From positions 452,971 to 516,970 of the forward strand of contig NW_003314318.1 in NCBI RefSeq assembly GCF_000143415.4: DNA of 64,000 nt. The letters are read 5' to 3'. This DNA is from Selaginella moellendorffii (lineage: Eukaryota > Streptophyta > Lycopodiopsida > Selaginellales > Selaginellaceae). The translations under genes were made by a program, and so were the position numbers. Every line of letters starts with the position of its first letter. Position 1 is the first letter of the stretch. Below, piece by piece: positions 44,679 to 55,123 of the stretch. The notes under the pieces are model-generated. The model was not told where the DNA came from. It searched no databases and saw only the letters and a list, made by a program, of their open reading frames with translations.

Positions 44679-45973
44679 TTAGATCTTGTAGACTTTGTAG
44701 CCATCGTCGGGATTTTTCATTCCGTCCTCCCAGTCGCCAAATTTGTTACCGCCAAACACGAGCAGCTTCATGCCGACATGGCTACGCAATGATAGGAAAA
44801 AAAAAAGGTTTTTTCTTATCGAGAGGCATAAATCTAGTGAGACTTACTCGGAGCTTACAGCAGACAAGGAATTTATGATCACATCCCACGCAAGCGGGTC
44901 GGAAGTTCCCAGATCGACCCTGTTTTGTTGGAAAGAAAGATTTTTTAGATCGTAATAGAAACTTCCGAGATTTACCAGACTCTTCCGATAGTGTCTTGGT
45001 ACTCTATATCGCCAATGTTGTGGAAGTAAGCTGGCAAGGATTGCTTGGCTAGTTCCGGGGAGTACTTGGGTGGTGCTTCTACTGGCAACTTCGTCAGCTG
45101 AGAAAAATCGCCAAAAAACACACAGTGAACAAACTTTTTTGTATCATTGCTCTTACTTGCATGTTAAGGGTGTTGAAAGCTCCCAGCTTGCCAAGAATGT
45201 ACCATGATCTAAAGACCTGGATTGCCACTTAAGAATCACACTTTAATTATCTTAAAGTGAACTTACGCCTCCGATGATGTCCAAGTCCTTTTCTGTTGGC
45301 GCACCACACAGCTCGAACCAAATAAATGCTCCCGCTGGATCGAAGCTGTGTTGACAATTACAGTAAACAAAAATGAGCGAGAAAGAACTATGGAAACGTA
45401 CTCTCGGAACTGTACTTCCAGAGGTATAGCAGTACCAGTCTTCGGAGTAAAGAGGTCATTTCCTTTCCGGAGTACCCTGTCCCTCAACTATAAAGAAAAG
45501 AGAAAAGAGGATAAAACAAGACAAAAGAGTGAATGAATTCTTTCCGTGGAAAAGTGCTCACCCGTTTTTCCATCTCCTCTGGATTGCCAAGGCTGTCACC
45601 TAGAATCTCCCGAACTTCATCGTCATTGCGAGCTTGATCTTCAAAAATCCTGGCAGCAAAGGAAATACATAGCATTTGTCAGCACAAACACGAAGGAATG
45701 AGCAAACCTTGCCCATTCGGGGTATGTGGAGGCTTCCTTCTCCTTGCGAGCTTGCTTCTCATACCTTACTTTCTCCAGCCTCTTTGCCCTCGCGCCGCCC
45801 TCCTTGAATCCTCCTCCCTGATCGCCCTCGTCCGTGGCATCGATGTCGCTCAAATCAGCCCCAACAGCGCAAATGCGAGCGCCGATCCTGCGCCGTCGCC
45901 ACTGGCATTTTTTCGCCTGGACTGGCAGCGGCCGCCATAGCCTCGGCGGCGAGAGCCAGCAACAAGAAGCCAT
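44679..45973 (-). CDS. DUF3531 family protein, probably chloroplast-targeted
   Basis: Eight exons: 45973-45708, 45649-45562, 45487-45402, 45345-45267, 45216-45157, 45097-44976, 44919-44848, 44781-44679, giving 291 aa. The basic, hydroxyl-poor start (CCWLSPPRLWRPLP) looks like an organelle transit peptide. The core has FDPAGAFIWFELCGAPTEKD, WYILGKLGAFNTLNMQ, FHNIGDIEYQDTIGRVWVDL and the end KFGDWEDGMKNPDDGYKVYK, which I recognise as the plant/cyanobacterial DUF3531 family. Function is unknown; the family occurs in photosynthetic organisms. Head-to-head with the HHL1-like gene, 208 bp apart. Confidence 0.82.
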
Positions 45974-46181
45974 AGCTAAAACCCTGGACCCTAAAATTTA
46001 AATTATGGCGGTAAGTTTTAATTTGCAAAAGGAAGGTCGCGCGTTCGAATTGCCCTGGCTCTCCTTCGTCCGGATAAGATCCATCACTACCAGGTATGGC
46101 GCTCTCTTTCTTTTTCTCTCGATCTTCTGTCTCTCTCCGGTCGATCGTCCTACCTAGGGTATTTCGCGTTCAGCGTCGGGC
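45974..46181. promoter_or_regulatory. short divergent intergenic region (208 bp)
   Basis: Lies between the ATGs of the minus-strand DUF3531 gene and the plus-strand HHL1-like gene, both apparently plastid proteins. It must hold both promoters and leaders. A CT-rich tract at about 46,100-46,140 is visible. Confidence 0.6.
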
Positions 46182-47128
46182 ATGGAGGCAGTGTCAACGA
46201 TTTCGAGGCCGCATTGCGGTGAGTCGGCGCAGCCGAGGCGATTGGAAAGCTCGTTTCTAGGGAAATTTAGGTCGCCGGCGATGGATCGGGCGGCCATAGC
46301 GAGCAGCGAGCGATCTTTGCAAGTCTTGACGATTGAAGCGTCTAAGAGGAAAGGGCCGATGCGGAGGATGCAGCAGCAGCAGCAGATGCAGCAAAGATCA
46401 CTCCCGAAAGTCCCAGCGGCGGAGGACGACAATCCGCGATTCGTGATCTTCATTCGCAGTAAGAACGTAAGCTCACGATCGATCGCTCTCTTTTCTGGTT
46501 TCTTGCTCGTTCTTTGGAATCTAATACTTTCTTCCAGGTTCCACTTTGGTACCCTTTAAACATTGTCTCGGGAGGAAATGCGGCAAAATTCATGGTGGGA
46601 GTCACTAAGAACGAGTGGGGAAAGAAGATCTATGGCAACAGCTTGACAAACAACATCGGTGCCGCTGTTTACAAAGTAAGCACGCCGATCGGAAAGATCG
46701 GACTGAAACAAACATCGGCTTTGGAAATTCATAACGATGGTTTCTTAGATGTGACCAGGACGAGGAGAAGATCATTGCCTCGGTGGTGAAGACCTACCCC
46801 ACGCTGAAAACAGCGAAGGAGTTCCAGTTTGGTTACAAGCTCGTGGTAAGTGCTCAGATTGTTCTCGAGCTCGATCACACTGCTTCGATCGTCACAAATC
46901 TCTTGCTTCTTGAAACAGGACGAAGAGAAAGCCAACGAAGCTCTCCGGCCTGTGGATGTCACTCTGGTCAGGATCTCACTTATTTTTTCCTCTCGCCAAA
47001 GTTCTAAGCTTTTTTTCTTGTTCTTGATCCAGATTCCTCCCAAAGAGGAGCTCAAGCCCATCACAGAGAAGGTCACCGACTTCGTGGGAAAGGGCATGGA
47101 CAACTTGAAGAGCTCCCTTGGCCTCTAA
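46182..47128 (+). CDS. HHL1-like thylakoid protein
   Basis: Five phase-0 exons: 46182-46466, 46538-46675, 46759-46845, 46919-46966, 47033-47128; 217 aa. N-terminal transit peptide with a Gln-rich stretch (RRMQQQQQMQQR), then DDNPRFVIFIRSKN joined to VPLWYPLNIVSGGNAAKFMV, and FQFGYKLVDEEKANEALRP. This matches plant HHL1 (Hypersensitive to High Light 1), a thylakoid protein that acts in photosystem II repair. The C-terminus (EKVTDFVGKGMDNLKSSLGL) is shorter than I recall for flowering-plant proteins. The last intron of about 66 bp has donor GTCAGG. Confidence 0.85.
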
Positions 47129-47813
47129 AATTTTCAAACCGCCAGAATATTCTCACAATCTCCCGCGAGTTTTTCAACGGCCTGGATCTCTCTCGTCACG
47201 AGCGGCTGGGATTTCGACCTAATTAGGGTTTAGGGTTTATGGCGGCTGGGAGAGGGCTTTATAAGGATGCGCGAGAACGAAGGGTTTTTGCGTGGACGGA
47301 CTCACAATCTAGAAGTGGAGCGGCTTGTTTTGGTGTCGTAAGGTCCACGGTGGGTCGCCACAGATTGATTCACTGCGCTTGTTGATGATCGCCCTCTCGG
47401 GGGTGGGATTCCGAGCGGCAGCTATCACATATTCCATTGCCATGGGGAGCGGCTATGCCGCGATTACCTCTTTGGACAGACCATGTGATAAACATCCCCC
47501 AAACTACTCTTCCTCTCTCTCTCGATTCTCTAGTGCAAGTGATGATCTTTCATCTTTTTCGCATCCATTCGCTATCAGAGAAATCTGTGCTGAGCCCGAG
47601 ATGAAATGGTCTGATGCTCTGAATGAATGGAACCTTTGTTGTGTTTGAAGGATTTCTCCGAAAAACAAACCAAGAACATCCGTGAGCAAACCAACTAAAC
47701 TTTACACTTTACAACCAAAAATCACAAAAAAATACCGAATGGATGAACTTTATGGTGGCAAAAGAAGCAAAACGAATTGTCTTTTTCCATTTTCTTCGTA
47801 AATAATCTCATTC
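47129..47813. other. intergenic, telo-box and possible small ORF
   Basis: TTAGGGTTTAGGGTTT (about 47,223-47,238) is a double telo-box, common just upstream of plant housekeeping genes. An ATG at 47,239 opens a 47-codon frame without recognised homology, and 47,325-47,648 is open in another frame. A transcript may start here, but the gene is not resolved. Confidence 0.4.
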
Positions 47814-50153
47814 TCAGTAGCTGCGTCCCCAGAGAGCCCACTTCTTTGCAGGTTTTTCCGAAGCAAAGCACTTGGTCCCTGAGAAAAAAGAAAGAATTAA
47901 TCGCGAAAACCAGCGCCGAGGAATCGTGATACCTTCTGGGAGATCTGGCTGATCGAGAGGCATGCATAGCGTCTTGGCAGCTCCACTCTCTCCTTTGGTT
48001 CTGGCCTTGACGTCCTCTTCTACTTTCTGCCAAATATCAAACAATCGTGTAAGGAAATGTAAATGCAACGTTCTTGTAACTCACCTCTTCGTCACACCAT
48101 GGAGCGAGCACCATCTTCTTATCGTCCAGGGCCTTCATAAACTCCTTCCAAGTGTACGCCTTGACGATGCAATCGTCCCTCTCTTTGCGAGCCTTTTCTA
48201 GCAGCTGGAGTTGGATCTCTTCCAAAAGCTCGCTGATACGGTCGACGATCTTGTCCATTGGCACATCTTCTTTAGCGCCAGTATCCCGCCTCACAACACG
48301 GACCTGTAACAAAAGAACCAAGTTCTCACTAGAACAAAAGAAGTGAACATACCTGACTGTTTGCTAGATCTCGAGGACCAATCTCAACTCTCAAAGGGAC
48401 GCCTTTGAGCTCCCAATTCGAGTATTTCCAACCCGGCGAATAGTTGTCTCTCGTATCCTCCTTCACTCTCAGTCCAGCGGCTTTAAGCTGGCGAGCTGTG
48501 CTAGCGGCGGCGTCAAAAAGCTTCTGTGTGTCCACGTCCTTGTAAGGCACTGGAATTATGATAACCTGTACTGGAGCGACGCGAGGAGGGAGCACCAGAC
48601 CCTTGTCATCTCCGTGTACCATGATCATGACGCCAATCTTACATGTAGCAATCAAACACCAAGTCAAGAATCAAGTGGAAAAAGAAGAAAAACTGCTTAC
48701 TGTTCGAGTAGTCAGACCCCACGAATTCTGCCAAACTTTCTTACGCTCACGCTTCTCGTCCTCAAAAACAATGTCGAACATTTCCGCAAAGTTCTGGCCT
48801 AAGCAATGCGAGGTAGCACCCTGGATTCCACGACCAGTGAGCGGAATAAATGCCTGGAACAAACAGCAACAGTTGAATAAGTTCAGGCTTCGAATCAGAA
48901 TTTTTACCTCCACAGTCGTCGTGTAGAGTCCACCCGCGAACTTCTCGACTTCACTCTTCACCCCCTTGATGACGGGGATAGCGAGTAATTCCTCGTACAC
49001 TCTTCGATAGAGATCAAGCACCGCATACACTTCCTCATCCGCTTCTTCCTTGGTTGCATAAGCGGTGTGGCCTTCTTGCCAAAGAAACTCACGACTCCTG
49101 AAAAGAGAATTACGTATCATCTCAGAAAGAGAATCGAGGAGAAGCTACCTTATGAAAGGAGTTGGGTGCTTAAACTCCCAGCGAACCACGTTACACCACT
49201 GGTTGATCTTGAAAGGAAGATCTCTGTGACCCCGAATCCTCTTAGCAAAAATGGGGTACATCACGGTTTCGCTGGTTGGACGGATGGCTATAGGGACTTC
49301 CAGAGCCGATTCTCCCGACTTTGTCACCCATGCAACCTGGAAAACTGGATCATAGCATCGAGAAAAAAATAGTCGCGGATCTACCTCAGGAGCAAATCCC
49401 TCTACGTGTTTTTTTTCCGTGACAAGCGCTCTCTCGGAAACAAACAGTGGGAAGTACGCATTTTCCACTCCTAGATTTTTAATCTCCCCATCAAGAAAAC
49501 GCTGTAAAAAGGAGAGAAGAAATAAAGTTACGCTTTGCGATGAAAATCTAAGATCATTGACTTGCCTGGATCGACTCCCAGATCGCGTAAGACCATGGAA
49601 GAAGAATGTAGCAGCCGGAGATATCATAATACTCGATCATATCACCCATGACAACCACCTATGAATCGTTGAAAAGATAAAATCAAAGCTCTCCCGAGAT
49701 CCAACCTAGTAATGCGCTTACCTCGCTATACCACTCCCCGAAATTCTCCCCTTTCTTCACTGTGAGGCCAAGCCCGGTCTCCTTCTTCCCCTCCTTCTTG
49801 GCTGCAAGGCGCTCGAGACTAAGAAAGAAGCGCATTCGCGAAAAACTTTGCTTACCAGCTACTGGCACCTGCGATGGCTTCTTCTTCTCCTTCTTCTCCT
49901 TTTTCTTCGCCTCCACTGGCGCCATCGCCTCCGTCGCCTCCATTGGCGCCTTGGCCTCCGTCGCCTCCATTGGCCGCAACGCAAGAACCCTAAATCTCTG
50001 TAGAGGTTTAGCCAGGCGATTAAAGCCGCTAGACCTTAAGCCCGAAGAAACGAACATTCTTGGATTTGAAAAAGAGGCCCTAGAGAACAGGGACGTCTTA
50101 GCACCCGTGACAGCGCCAGGGTTTTCAGAGCGCGGCGCGTAAATTCCATCCAT
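47814..50153 (-). CDS. prolyl-tRNA synthetase, eukaryotic/archaeal type
   Basis: Eleven exons: 50153-49856, 49801-49722, 49658-49566, 49501-49385, 49336-49149, 49097-48908, 48853-48701, 48637-48353, 48303-48085, 48026-47933, 47878-47814; 593 aa. Class IIa core: [11 protein letters not shown] (motif 2 region), [16 protein letters not shown] (motif 3 region), an anticodon-binding domain ([12 protein letters not shown]) and the C-terminal domain ending ALWGRSY, typical of this ProRS type. It charges tRNA-Pro. Residues 1-61 are basic and Ser/Ala-rich, like a transit peptide. Met62 (49,970) starts a form beginning EATEAKAP, followed by a lysine-rich [10 protein letters not shown] linker. Intron 3 has a GC donor (GCAAGT). 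A longer frame starts at GTG (50,168). Confidence 0.93.
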
Positions 50154-50287
50154 GCTAGCTGTTCTCACAAGTTCCTGCCTCGCACTGGGAGGTAGAATCC
50201 AAAAATCCTCGCTACTTGCCAGTGCGCCGGGACGAAGATCATCACTCCATCTTTTCGACCAGCAGCAATCGATCGAGCGTCGCTGCG
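50154..50287. promoter_or_regulatory. divergent promoter region between ProRS and BAHD genes
   Basis: Only 134 bp separates the ATG of the minus-strand ProRS gene from the first plus-strand ATG of the acyltransferase. Transcripts probably overlap or share a bidirectional promoter. Confidence 0.5.
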
Positions 50288-51804
50288 ATGCAAGAATCCA
50301 GGCAGGAGGAGGGCCGGGATTTCGAAATATTTCCGGCCATGGCGGTGGATGAGCAAGAACAGGACGATCCAGGGCCCCGGCAGTCCAAGATCACGGCCGA
50401 GCTGATCGTCAATCTCGAAGATCCCGTCCTCGTCTATCCGAAATCCTCGCAATCGAGCCACCAGGTCTTGTATCTCTCGCATCTCGATCGCCAGGCGCCG
50501 CTCTTCATGTATAGCTTGTATTTCTATCGCGCCGGCGGCGATAGCGGCGTCTTCAATCGCCTCCGCGACGCCATGGAGCGCAATCTCGTGCCGCATTTCC
50601 CCGCGGCGGGCAGGATCAGGTATGGCGAATCCGGCGAGCCGGAGCTCCACTGCGGGGATCAGGGCGTGGTGCTCGTGGAGGCCTCCACCGGCGCGAGGAT
50701 CGACGATTTCGGCGATATGCGCGACGCGAATCAGGAATTCGAGAAGTTCGTGTACAAGATCCCGCCCAGCTCCGACACCGCTTTGATCGTGGCCCAGGTA
50801 GAAATGTCGTGTTCTTGGTGTTCTTCACGATAGATCCATGGCTGGCTTTCCAGGTGACGCGATGTGGGTGTGGAGGCTTCGTGATTGGATTTGGATCCAG
50901 GCACGAGCTCTTCGACGGGCTGAGCGCGCTCCATTTCCTCTCGGATTGGGCGGCGCTGGCGAGAGGAGGGGTAGAAGAGATCGAGCCGCCCTGTCAGGAC
51001 CGCCAGCGCCTCCGTCCCAAGATCAAGGCGGAAGAGCCCGACCGCGCGATCGATCTCAGCGAGCTCTACCGCGAGAGGTTCCAGGGGATTCCACTGCTCC
51101 GACCGGGTAGCGCCAGCGCTGCCGAATCGATCGAGGAGTATTTGGGTGCTCGGCACAAGTGCCGCGTCAGGGCCTTGAGCATCAGCGACGAGATGATCCA
51201 GCGATTGAAGGCCAGGGCGATGGATCGCGACGAGGGCAGCGCTCTCTCCTCGTGCACCACATTCGAGGTCCTCGCCGCGCACGCCTGGCTCGCGCGGATC
51301 AAGGCCCTGGAGATCGGCGATGGCGAGCGCGCGCTGCTGGAATTCACCGTCAACACGCGGCCGAAGATCGATCTCCCGCACCGATTCATGGGCAACGCAT
51401 TCATCATGGCCTACTCCAACGCCGCCGCGGGGGATCTCCTCTCGGCGCCATTCCACGCGGTGGTGGGCGCGATCCAGAGCGCCAAGGCGAGCGTCACCGA
51501 GGACTACATCTGGGGATCGATCGACGCTCTCCGGGCGGCGCACAGCGCCAAGGGATCGTCCGGGCTGCTGCCATCTTTCCGGCAGACGACGATCGTGTCA
51601 GATTGGACAAGGTTCTCGTTCGATCAGCTGGATTTCGGGTGGGGCGCCGCGGCATTCGCGACGCCCGTCGCGATGCTGCTGCCAGACGTGCTGTTCTTGC
51701 TGCGGGATGGGATGGATAAGCGCCGGATTTGCCTCAAGCTCGGGCTGATGCCACACACCATGGAGAAATTCGAGAAGAACTTCTATGATCTGGGCCTGTC
51801 ATGA
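50288..51804 (+). CDS. BAHD-family acyltransferase
   Basis: Two exons, 50288-50797 and 50854-51804; 486 aa from ATG 50,288 or 469 aa from ATG 50,339 (AVDEQEQDDPG), which is closer to the usual 430-470. Both family motifs are present: HXXXD as HELFD (His187, Asp191) just after the intron, and DFGWG near the C-terminus. These cytosolic enzymes transfer acyl groups from CoA thioesters to alcohols or amines, for example hydroxycinnamoyl or wax/suberin precursors. The substrate cannot be told from sequence alone. The single intron just before HXXXD is the common BAHD layout. The frame extends upstream only to a TTG. Confidence 0.9.
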
Positions 51805-51874
51805 TGATCCCAAGCGTACGGTAGATCACTGATTGTCATGCCGTACGAGTTCTTCATCAAAATTATATCATGGA

Positions 51875-54100
51875 ATGAAACGCAGTGACTGCCTTGGCTT
51901 GATCCAGGAATGCCGCAGCATCACGGTCGCAAGGGAGCTCCACAAGCGCATCCAATCGGCGATCCATGCCACTGATCTCTTTCTCCTCAACAAGCTCATC
52001 GAGATGTATGGCCGGTGTGGAAGTGCCGAGGATGCGCGGCTCGTCTTTGATTCCATGGCCACAAGGGATTGTTTCTCCTGGGATCTCATGCTCACAGTCT
52101 ACTGCAAGAACCGCAAGATCGATCAAGCCAGGGAGATATTCCACTCGATGCCAGGCAGGAATCTCGTCTCTTGGAACTCTCTTCTTACTGCATATGCCAA
52201 ATCTGGGCATCTGGATGAAGCCAAGGCGTTGTTTGATGCGATGCCGCAGAGAAATTTGGTGTCCTGGACGACAATGCTGCTAATCTTTACACAACACGGC
52301 AGAATCGAGTTATCAAAAACTATGTTCGATGAAATGCCTGCGAAAGATTTGGTGGCCTGGACCGCGATGGTGGTTGCTTATGCCCAAACTGGGCATTTTG
52401 AGAAAGCGAGATTGATGTTTGATACAATGCCTGCTAGAAATCTCGTCTCTTGGAATGGATTACTCTCGGCTTTTTCACAGAACGGGTGTTTTAACCAAGC
52501 AAAGGAGATGTTCTTGACAATGCCTGAGAGGGATATCGTCTCGTGGAGTGCCATGCTTGCTGCATATGCCCAGAACAGGCATCTGGAGGACGCTGTAAGG
52601 ATCTTTGCCGATATGCCAGAGACGAATCTAGTGTCTTGGAACGCAATTCTGTCGGCTTACAGTCACAATGGAGACGTGGAGAGACCAAAGTTAGCATTCA
52701 GTAAGATGCCAGAGCACGACATAGTGTCTTGGAGCGCTCTCCTCGCAGCATTTGCCCAGGCCGGGTATTTGGAAGATGCCAAGATTGTGCTGGATACAAT
52801 GCCCGAGAAGAATCTTGTAGCGAGCAATGTGATGCTTTCGGCTTACGTCCAAGCTTGTCGAGTTGAGGATGCCAAGAGCTTATTCGATGGATTGTCGGAG
52901 AGGAGTATTGTGTCGTGGAATGCGATGTTAGGTGCGTATGCTCAGTCTGGAGACATGGAAAGGTTGAAAGAGCTGCTGGATCAGATGCCGCTCCACAACT
53001 TGATCTCGTGGAACACTTGTCTCAGCGCTTTTGCTCAGCACGGGCAGCTCAAGAACGCGAAGAGATTGTTCTCGGAGATGGTCGATCGAGACATAGTTTC
53101 GTGGAGCATCATGCTGGGAGCTTATGCCCAGACCGGCTTCGTGGGCGAGGCCGAGGAGATCTACAACACAATGCCGCAGAGGAATCTGGTGTGCTGGAAT
53201 TCGATGCTCTCGGGATATGGCGAGAGCGGGCAACTGAGCAAAGCGAAGCAGCTCTTCGACGAGATGCCGGAACGAGATATCGTCTCGACGAGCGCCATGG
53301 TGGCTGCGTATTCTCGCCTGGGATTCGTGGAAGAGGCAAAGCACGTCCTGGACACGATGCCGCAGCATAACTCGGTATCGCTCAACACCTTGCTCGACGC
53401 TTACACTCGAAACGGCCACCTCGAGCTCGCAGTGGAGATGTTTCACGCAAGAATGCCACAGCGGGACGTGGTGGCCTGGAGCATTATGCTGGTTTTGTTC
53501 ACACATCTCGGCGGCCATCTCCGGGAAGCAAAGAGGCTTTTTGATGGCATGCCCGAGCGAGACTCCATCGCTCACAGCGTCATTCTCTCGGCCTACGCTC
53601 ACAACGCCGCTCACTTCCACGCGGCTTGCTCCATTTTCTACGAGACAAAGCTCGCAGCGATGGCGGACGGAGCCGGCTTTGCAGCGGTGATCGCTGCTTG
53701 CAGCCACGGAGGCAAAGCTTTCGTGGGAAGGGACTTGTTCGTGTCGATGGTGGCAGATCACGGCGTGAAGCCGAGTAAGCAGCACTACTCGTGCCTGGTC
53801 GATCTCCTAGCTCGCTCAGGATATCTAGTCGACTGCCAGGACCTCATAGCTCATATGCCCTTCGTCCCGGACGCTCTCGAGTGGACGTGCTTGCTCGCGG
53901 CTTGTTGCACGCTCGGCGGAAGCAGTGTGGAGATCGGGGCTCGAGCAGCAGGGTCTCTGGTGGAGATGGACGCTGGTAGCGCTCAAACTTTTGTGCTGCT
54001 CGCAAACTTGCGCTCGTGGTCAGGGGAGAGAGAGAACTTAACCAGAAGAGGTGGACCACTTCTGACCTCACGAGGTCAAAAAGTCAATGAAAGTCAATAG
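51875..54100 (+). CDS. PLS-class pentatricopeptide repeat protein, truncated E region
   Basis: Single exon, 741 aa from ATG 51,875 (the longer frame starts at TTG). About 20 PPR motifs with regular signatures such as NLVSWNSLLTAYAKSGHLDE, AMVVAYAQTGHFEKARLMFD and DIVSWSAMLAAYAQNRHLED. It ends with an E-type region (SCLVDLLARSGY, WTCLLAACC, AGSLVEMDAGSAQTFVLLAN) and is cut off just after VLLANL by an unrelated tail; E2, E+ and DYW domains are missing. PPR proteins bind organelle RNA base by base; PLS types usually guide C-to-U editing. Without DYW it would need a partner deaminase, or is inactive. It starts 70 bp after the BAHD stop on the same strand. Confidence 0.92.
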   Translation: MKRSDCLGLIQECRSITVARELHKRIQSAIHATDLFLLNKLIEMYGRCGSAEDARLVFDSMATRDCFSWDLMLTVYCKNRKIDQAREIFHSMPGRNLVSWNSLLTAYAKSGHLDEAKALFDAMPQRNLVSWTTMLLIFTQHGRIELSKTMFDEMPAKDLVAWTAMVVAYAQTGHFEKARLMFDTMPARNLVSWNGLLSAFSQNGCFNQAKEMFLTMPERDIVSWSAMLAAYAQNRHLEDAVRIFADMPETNLVSWNAILSAYSHNGDVERPKLAFSKMPEHDIVSWSALLAAFAQAGYLEDAKIVLDTMPEKNLVASNVMLSAYVQACRVEDAKSLFDGLSERSIVSWNAMLGAYAQSGDMERLKELLDQMPLHNLISWNTCLSAFAQHGQLKNAKRLFSEMVDRDIVSWSIMLGAYAQTGFVGEAEEIYNTMPQRNLVCWNSMLSGYGESGQLSKAKQLFDEMPERDIVSTSAMVAAYSRLGFVEEAKHVLDTMPQHNSVSLNTLLDAYTRNGHLELAVEMFHARMPQRDVVAWSIMLVLFTHLGGHLREAKRLFDGMPERDSIAHSVILSAYAHNAAHFHAACSIFYETKLAAMADGAGFAAVIAACSHGGKAFVGRDLFVSMVADHGVKPSKQHYSCLVDLLARSGYLVDCQDLIAHMPFVPDALEWTCLLAACCTLGGSSVEIGARAAGSLVEMDAGSAQTFVLLANLRSWSGERENLTRRGGPLLTSRGQKVNESQ

Positions 54101-54337
54101 CAGTCAATAACATTCTTCAAAGACTATGTTTGACCATTGACTTTGAGCTCAACTCATAAAGAGTTTCACATTTGAGACTCACAACTATGAAATACTTACC
54201 ATTGCAGCATTTACCATTTTAACTGTTGCTCTTGATAACACGACGTAAAAGTTGCCGTGCATGGGCAATTGCAGGAAATGATGAAACCTCAGACTCAACA
54301 AACAGTGAAAAGATAATTTCAAGAGTAAGATTTTCCT
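54101..54337. other. intergenic with TTGAC-type motifs
   Basis: Together with the last 35 bp of the PPR frame, 54,066-54,150 contains four GTCAA and two TTGAC(C/T) motifs in about 85 bp. No gene is seen. Confidence 0.45.
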
Positions 54338-54680
54338 ATCTCCTGGCAAACATGATCATGGAGACCCCGATCAAAGCAACGATGGATCCAACCACGTCCC
54401 ACACATCCGGCCGCGCGCCTTCGGTGATCCAACCCCACACCAGCGACAGCACAATGAAAAACCCACCATACGCCGCGTAGGTCCGCGCAAACGTCTGCCT
54501 CTGGAGCGTGGGGATGATCCCATACACCACCAGCAGAATGGAGCCCAGGATGAAGAAGGCCCAGCTCCATCCCTCGCGCCTCCACTTCCACACCAGCCAG
54601 CCCCCTCCAACCTCGCAAATGCCCGCCACGATAAAGAGAAGGATCGCCAGCGCCACGCCCTCGGCATCGTAGCTCACCAT
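54338..54680 (-). CDS. UPF0060 (YnfA-like) small membrane protein
   Basis: A single-exon frame of 114 codons from ATG 54,680. It has four hydrophobic segments: LAILLFIVAGICEVGGGWLV, AFFILGSILLVVYGII, AAYGGFFIVLSLVWGWI and VVGSIVALIGVSMIMFA. The signature ICEVGGGWLVWKWRREG and RTYAAYGGFFI match the UPF0060/YnfA family, usually bacterial small transporters related to the SMR drug exporters. No intron and no transit peptide. Neighbours are ordinary plant genes, so contamination is unlikely. Bacterial origin by ancient transfer is plausible. The stop is at about 54,338. Confidence 0.85.
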
Positions 54681-55123
54681 GGTTGCTTTGCTTCGCCTTG
54701 CTCCTCTTTTCCTTCTCTCTTCTCGCTTCCGAAACCCTCCAAAACGCCGCCGCTACTGTTCTTCCCGCTCTCTGCTATAAATGATAGCCGGAATGCTTCA
54801 AACTTTGCCCGCCACCATCACATCGATTTCAGTGAGCGCACTGAGCAAGAGAGAACAAAAAAAAAAAAAAAGAATCAAAAGAGTGAGCGAGACAGCTCCT
54901 ACGTACAAGAAAAAAAGAGTACCTTTTGGTCAATGTAGATTCGATCGAAGTTCTTTCAGTGGCTTCTGGACAGATACCATCTGAGCGGCCTTTGCAACAT
55001 GAGATCCTGCAAGAACAAAAACACAAAAACTTCACCATCGCGTGAGACGAAGCACAGTGAGATCAAGCTTAGCTTCCGAGCTACTCGAAAAGAATTGATA
55101 GCGAATGGAATGGATGGAGGCGC
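54681..55123. other. intergenic, possible last exon of the phosphatase gene
   Basis: Contains the UPF0060 leader. On the minus strand TTTTTGTTCTTGCAG at about 55,008 is a good acceptor, so a short final exon of the phosphatase gene may lie below it if the GTATGAG at about 55,126 is used as donor. Confidence 0.35.

Noticed and set aside
51833-51874. Upstream starts for PPR (51,833), BAHD (50,216), MCTP (63,444), peroxidases (5,066 and 13,314), patatin-like (40,215)
   Set aside because: These frames begin with TTG; plant genes would use the next in-frame ATG.
52490-53785. Long frames antisense to the PPR genes
   Set aside because: They are shadows of the repetitive coding strand without any motif of their own.
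54338-54680. Bacterial contamination explaining the YnfA-like frame
   Set aside because: Flanking genes on both sides are intron-bearing or PPR plant genes on a continuous sequence.
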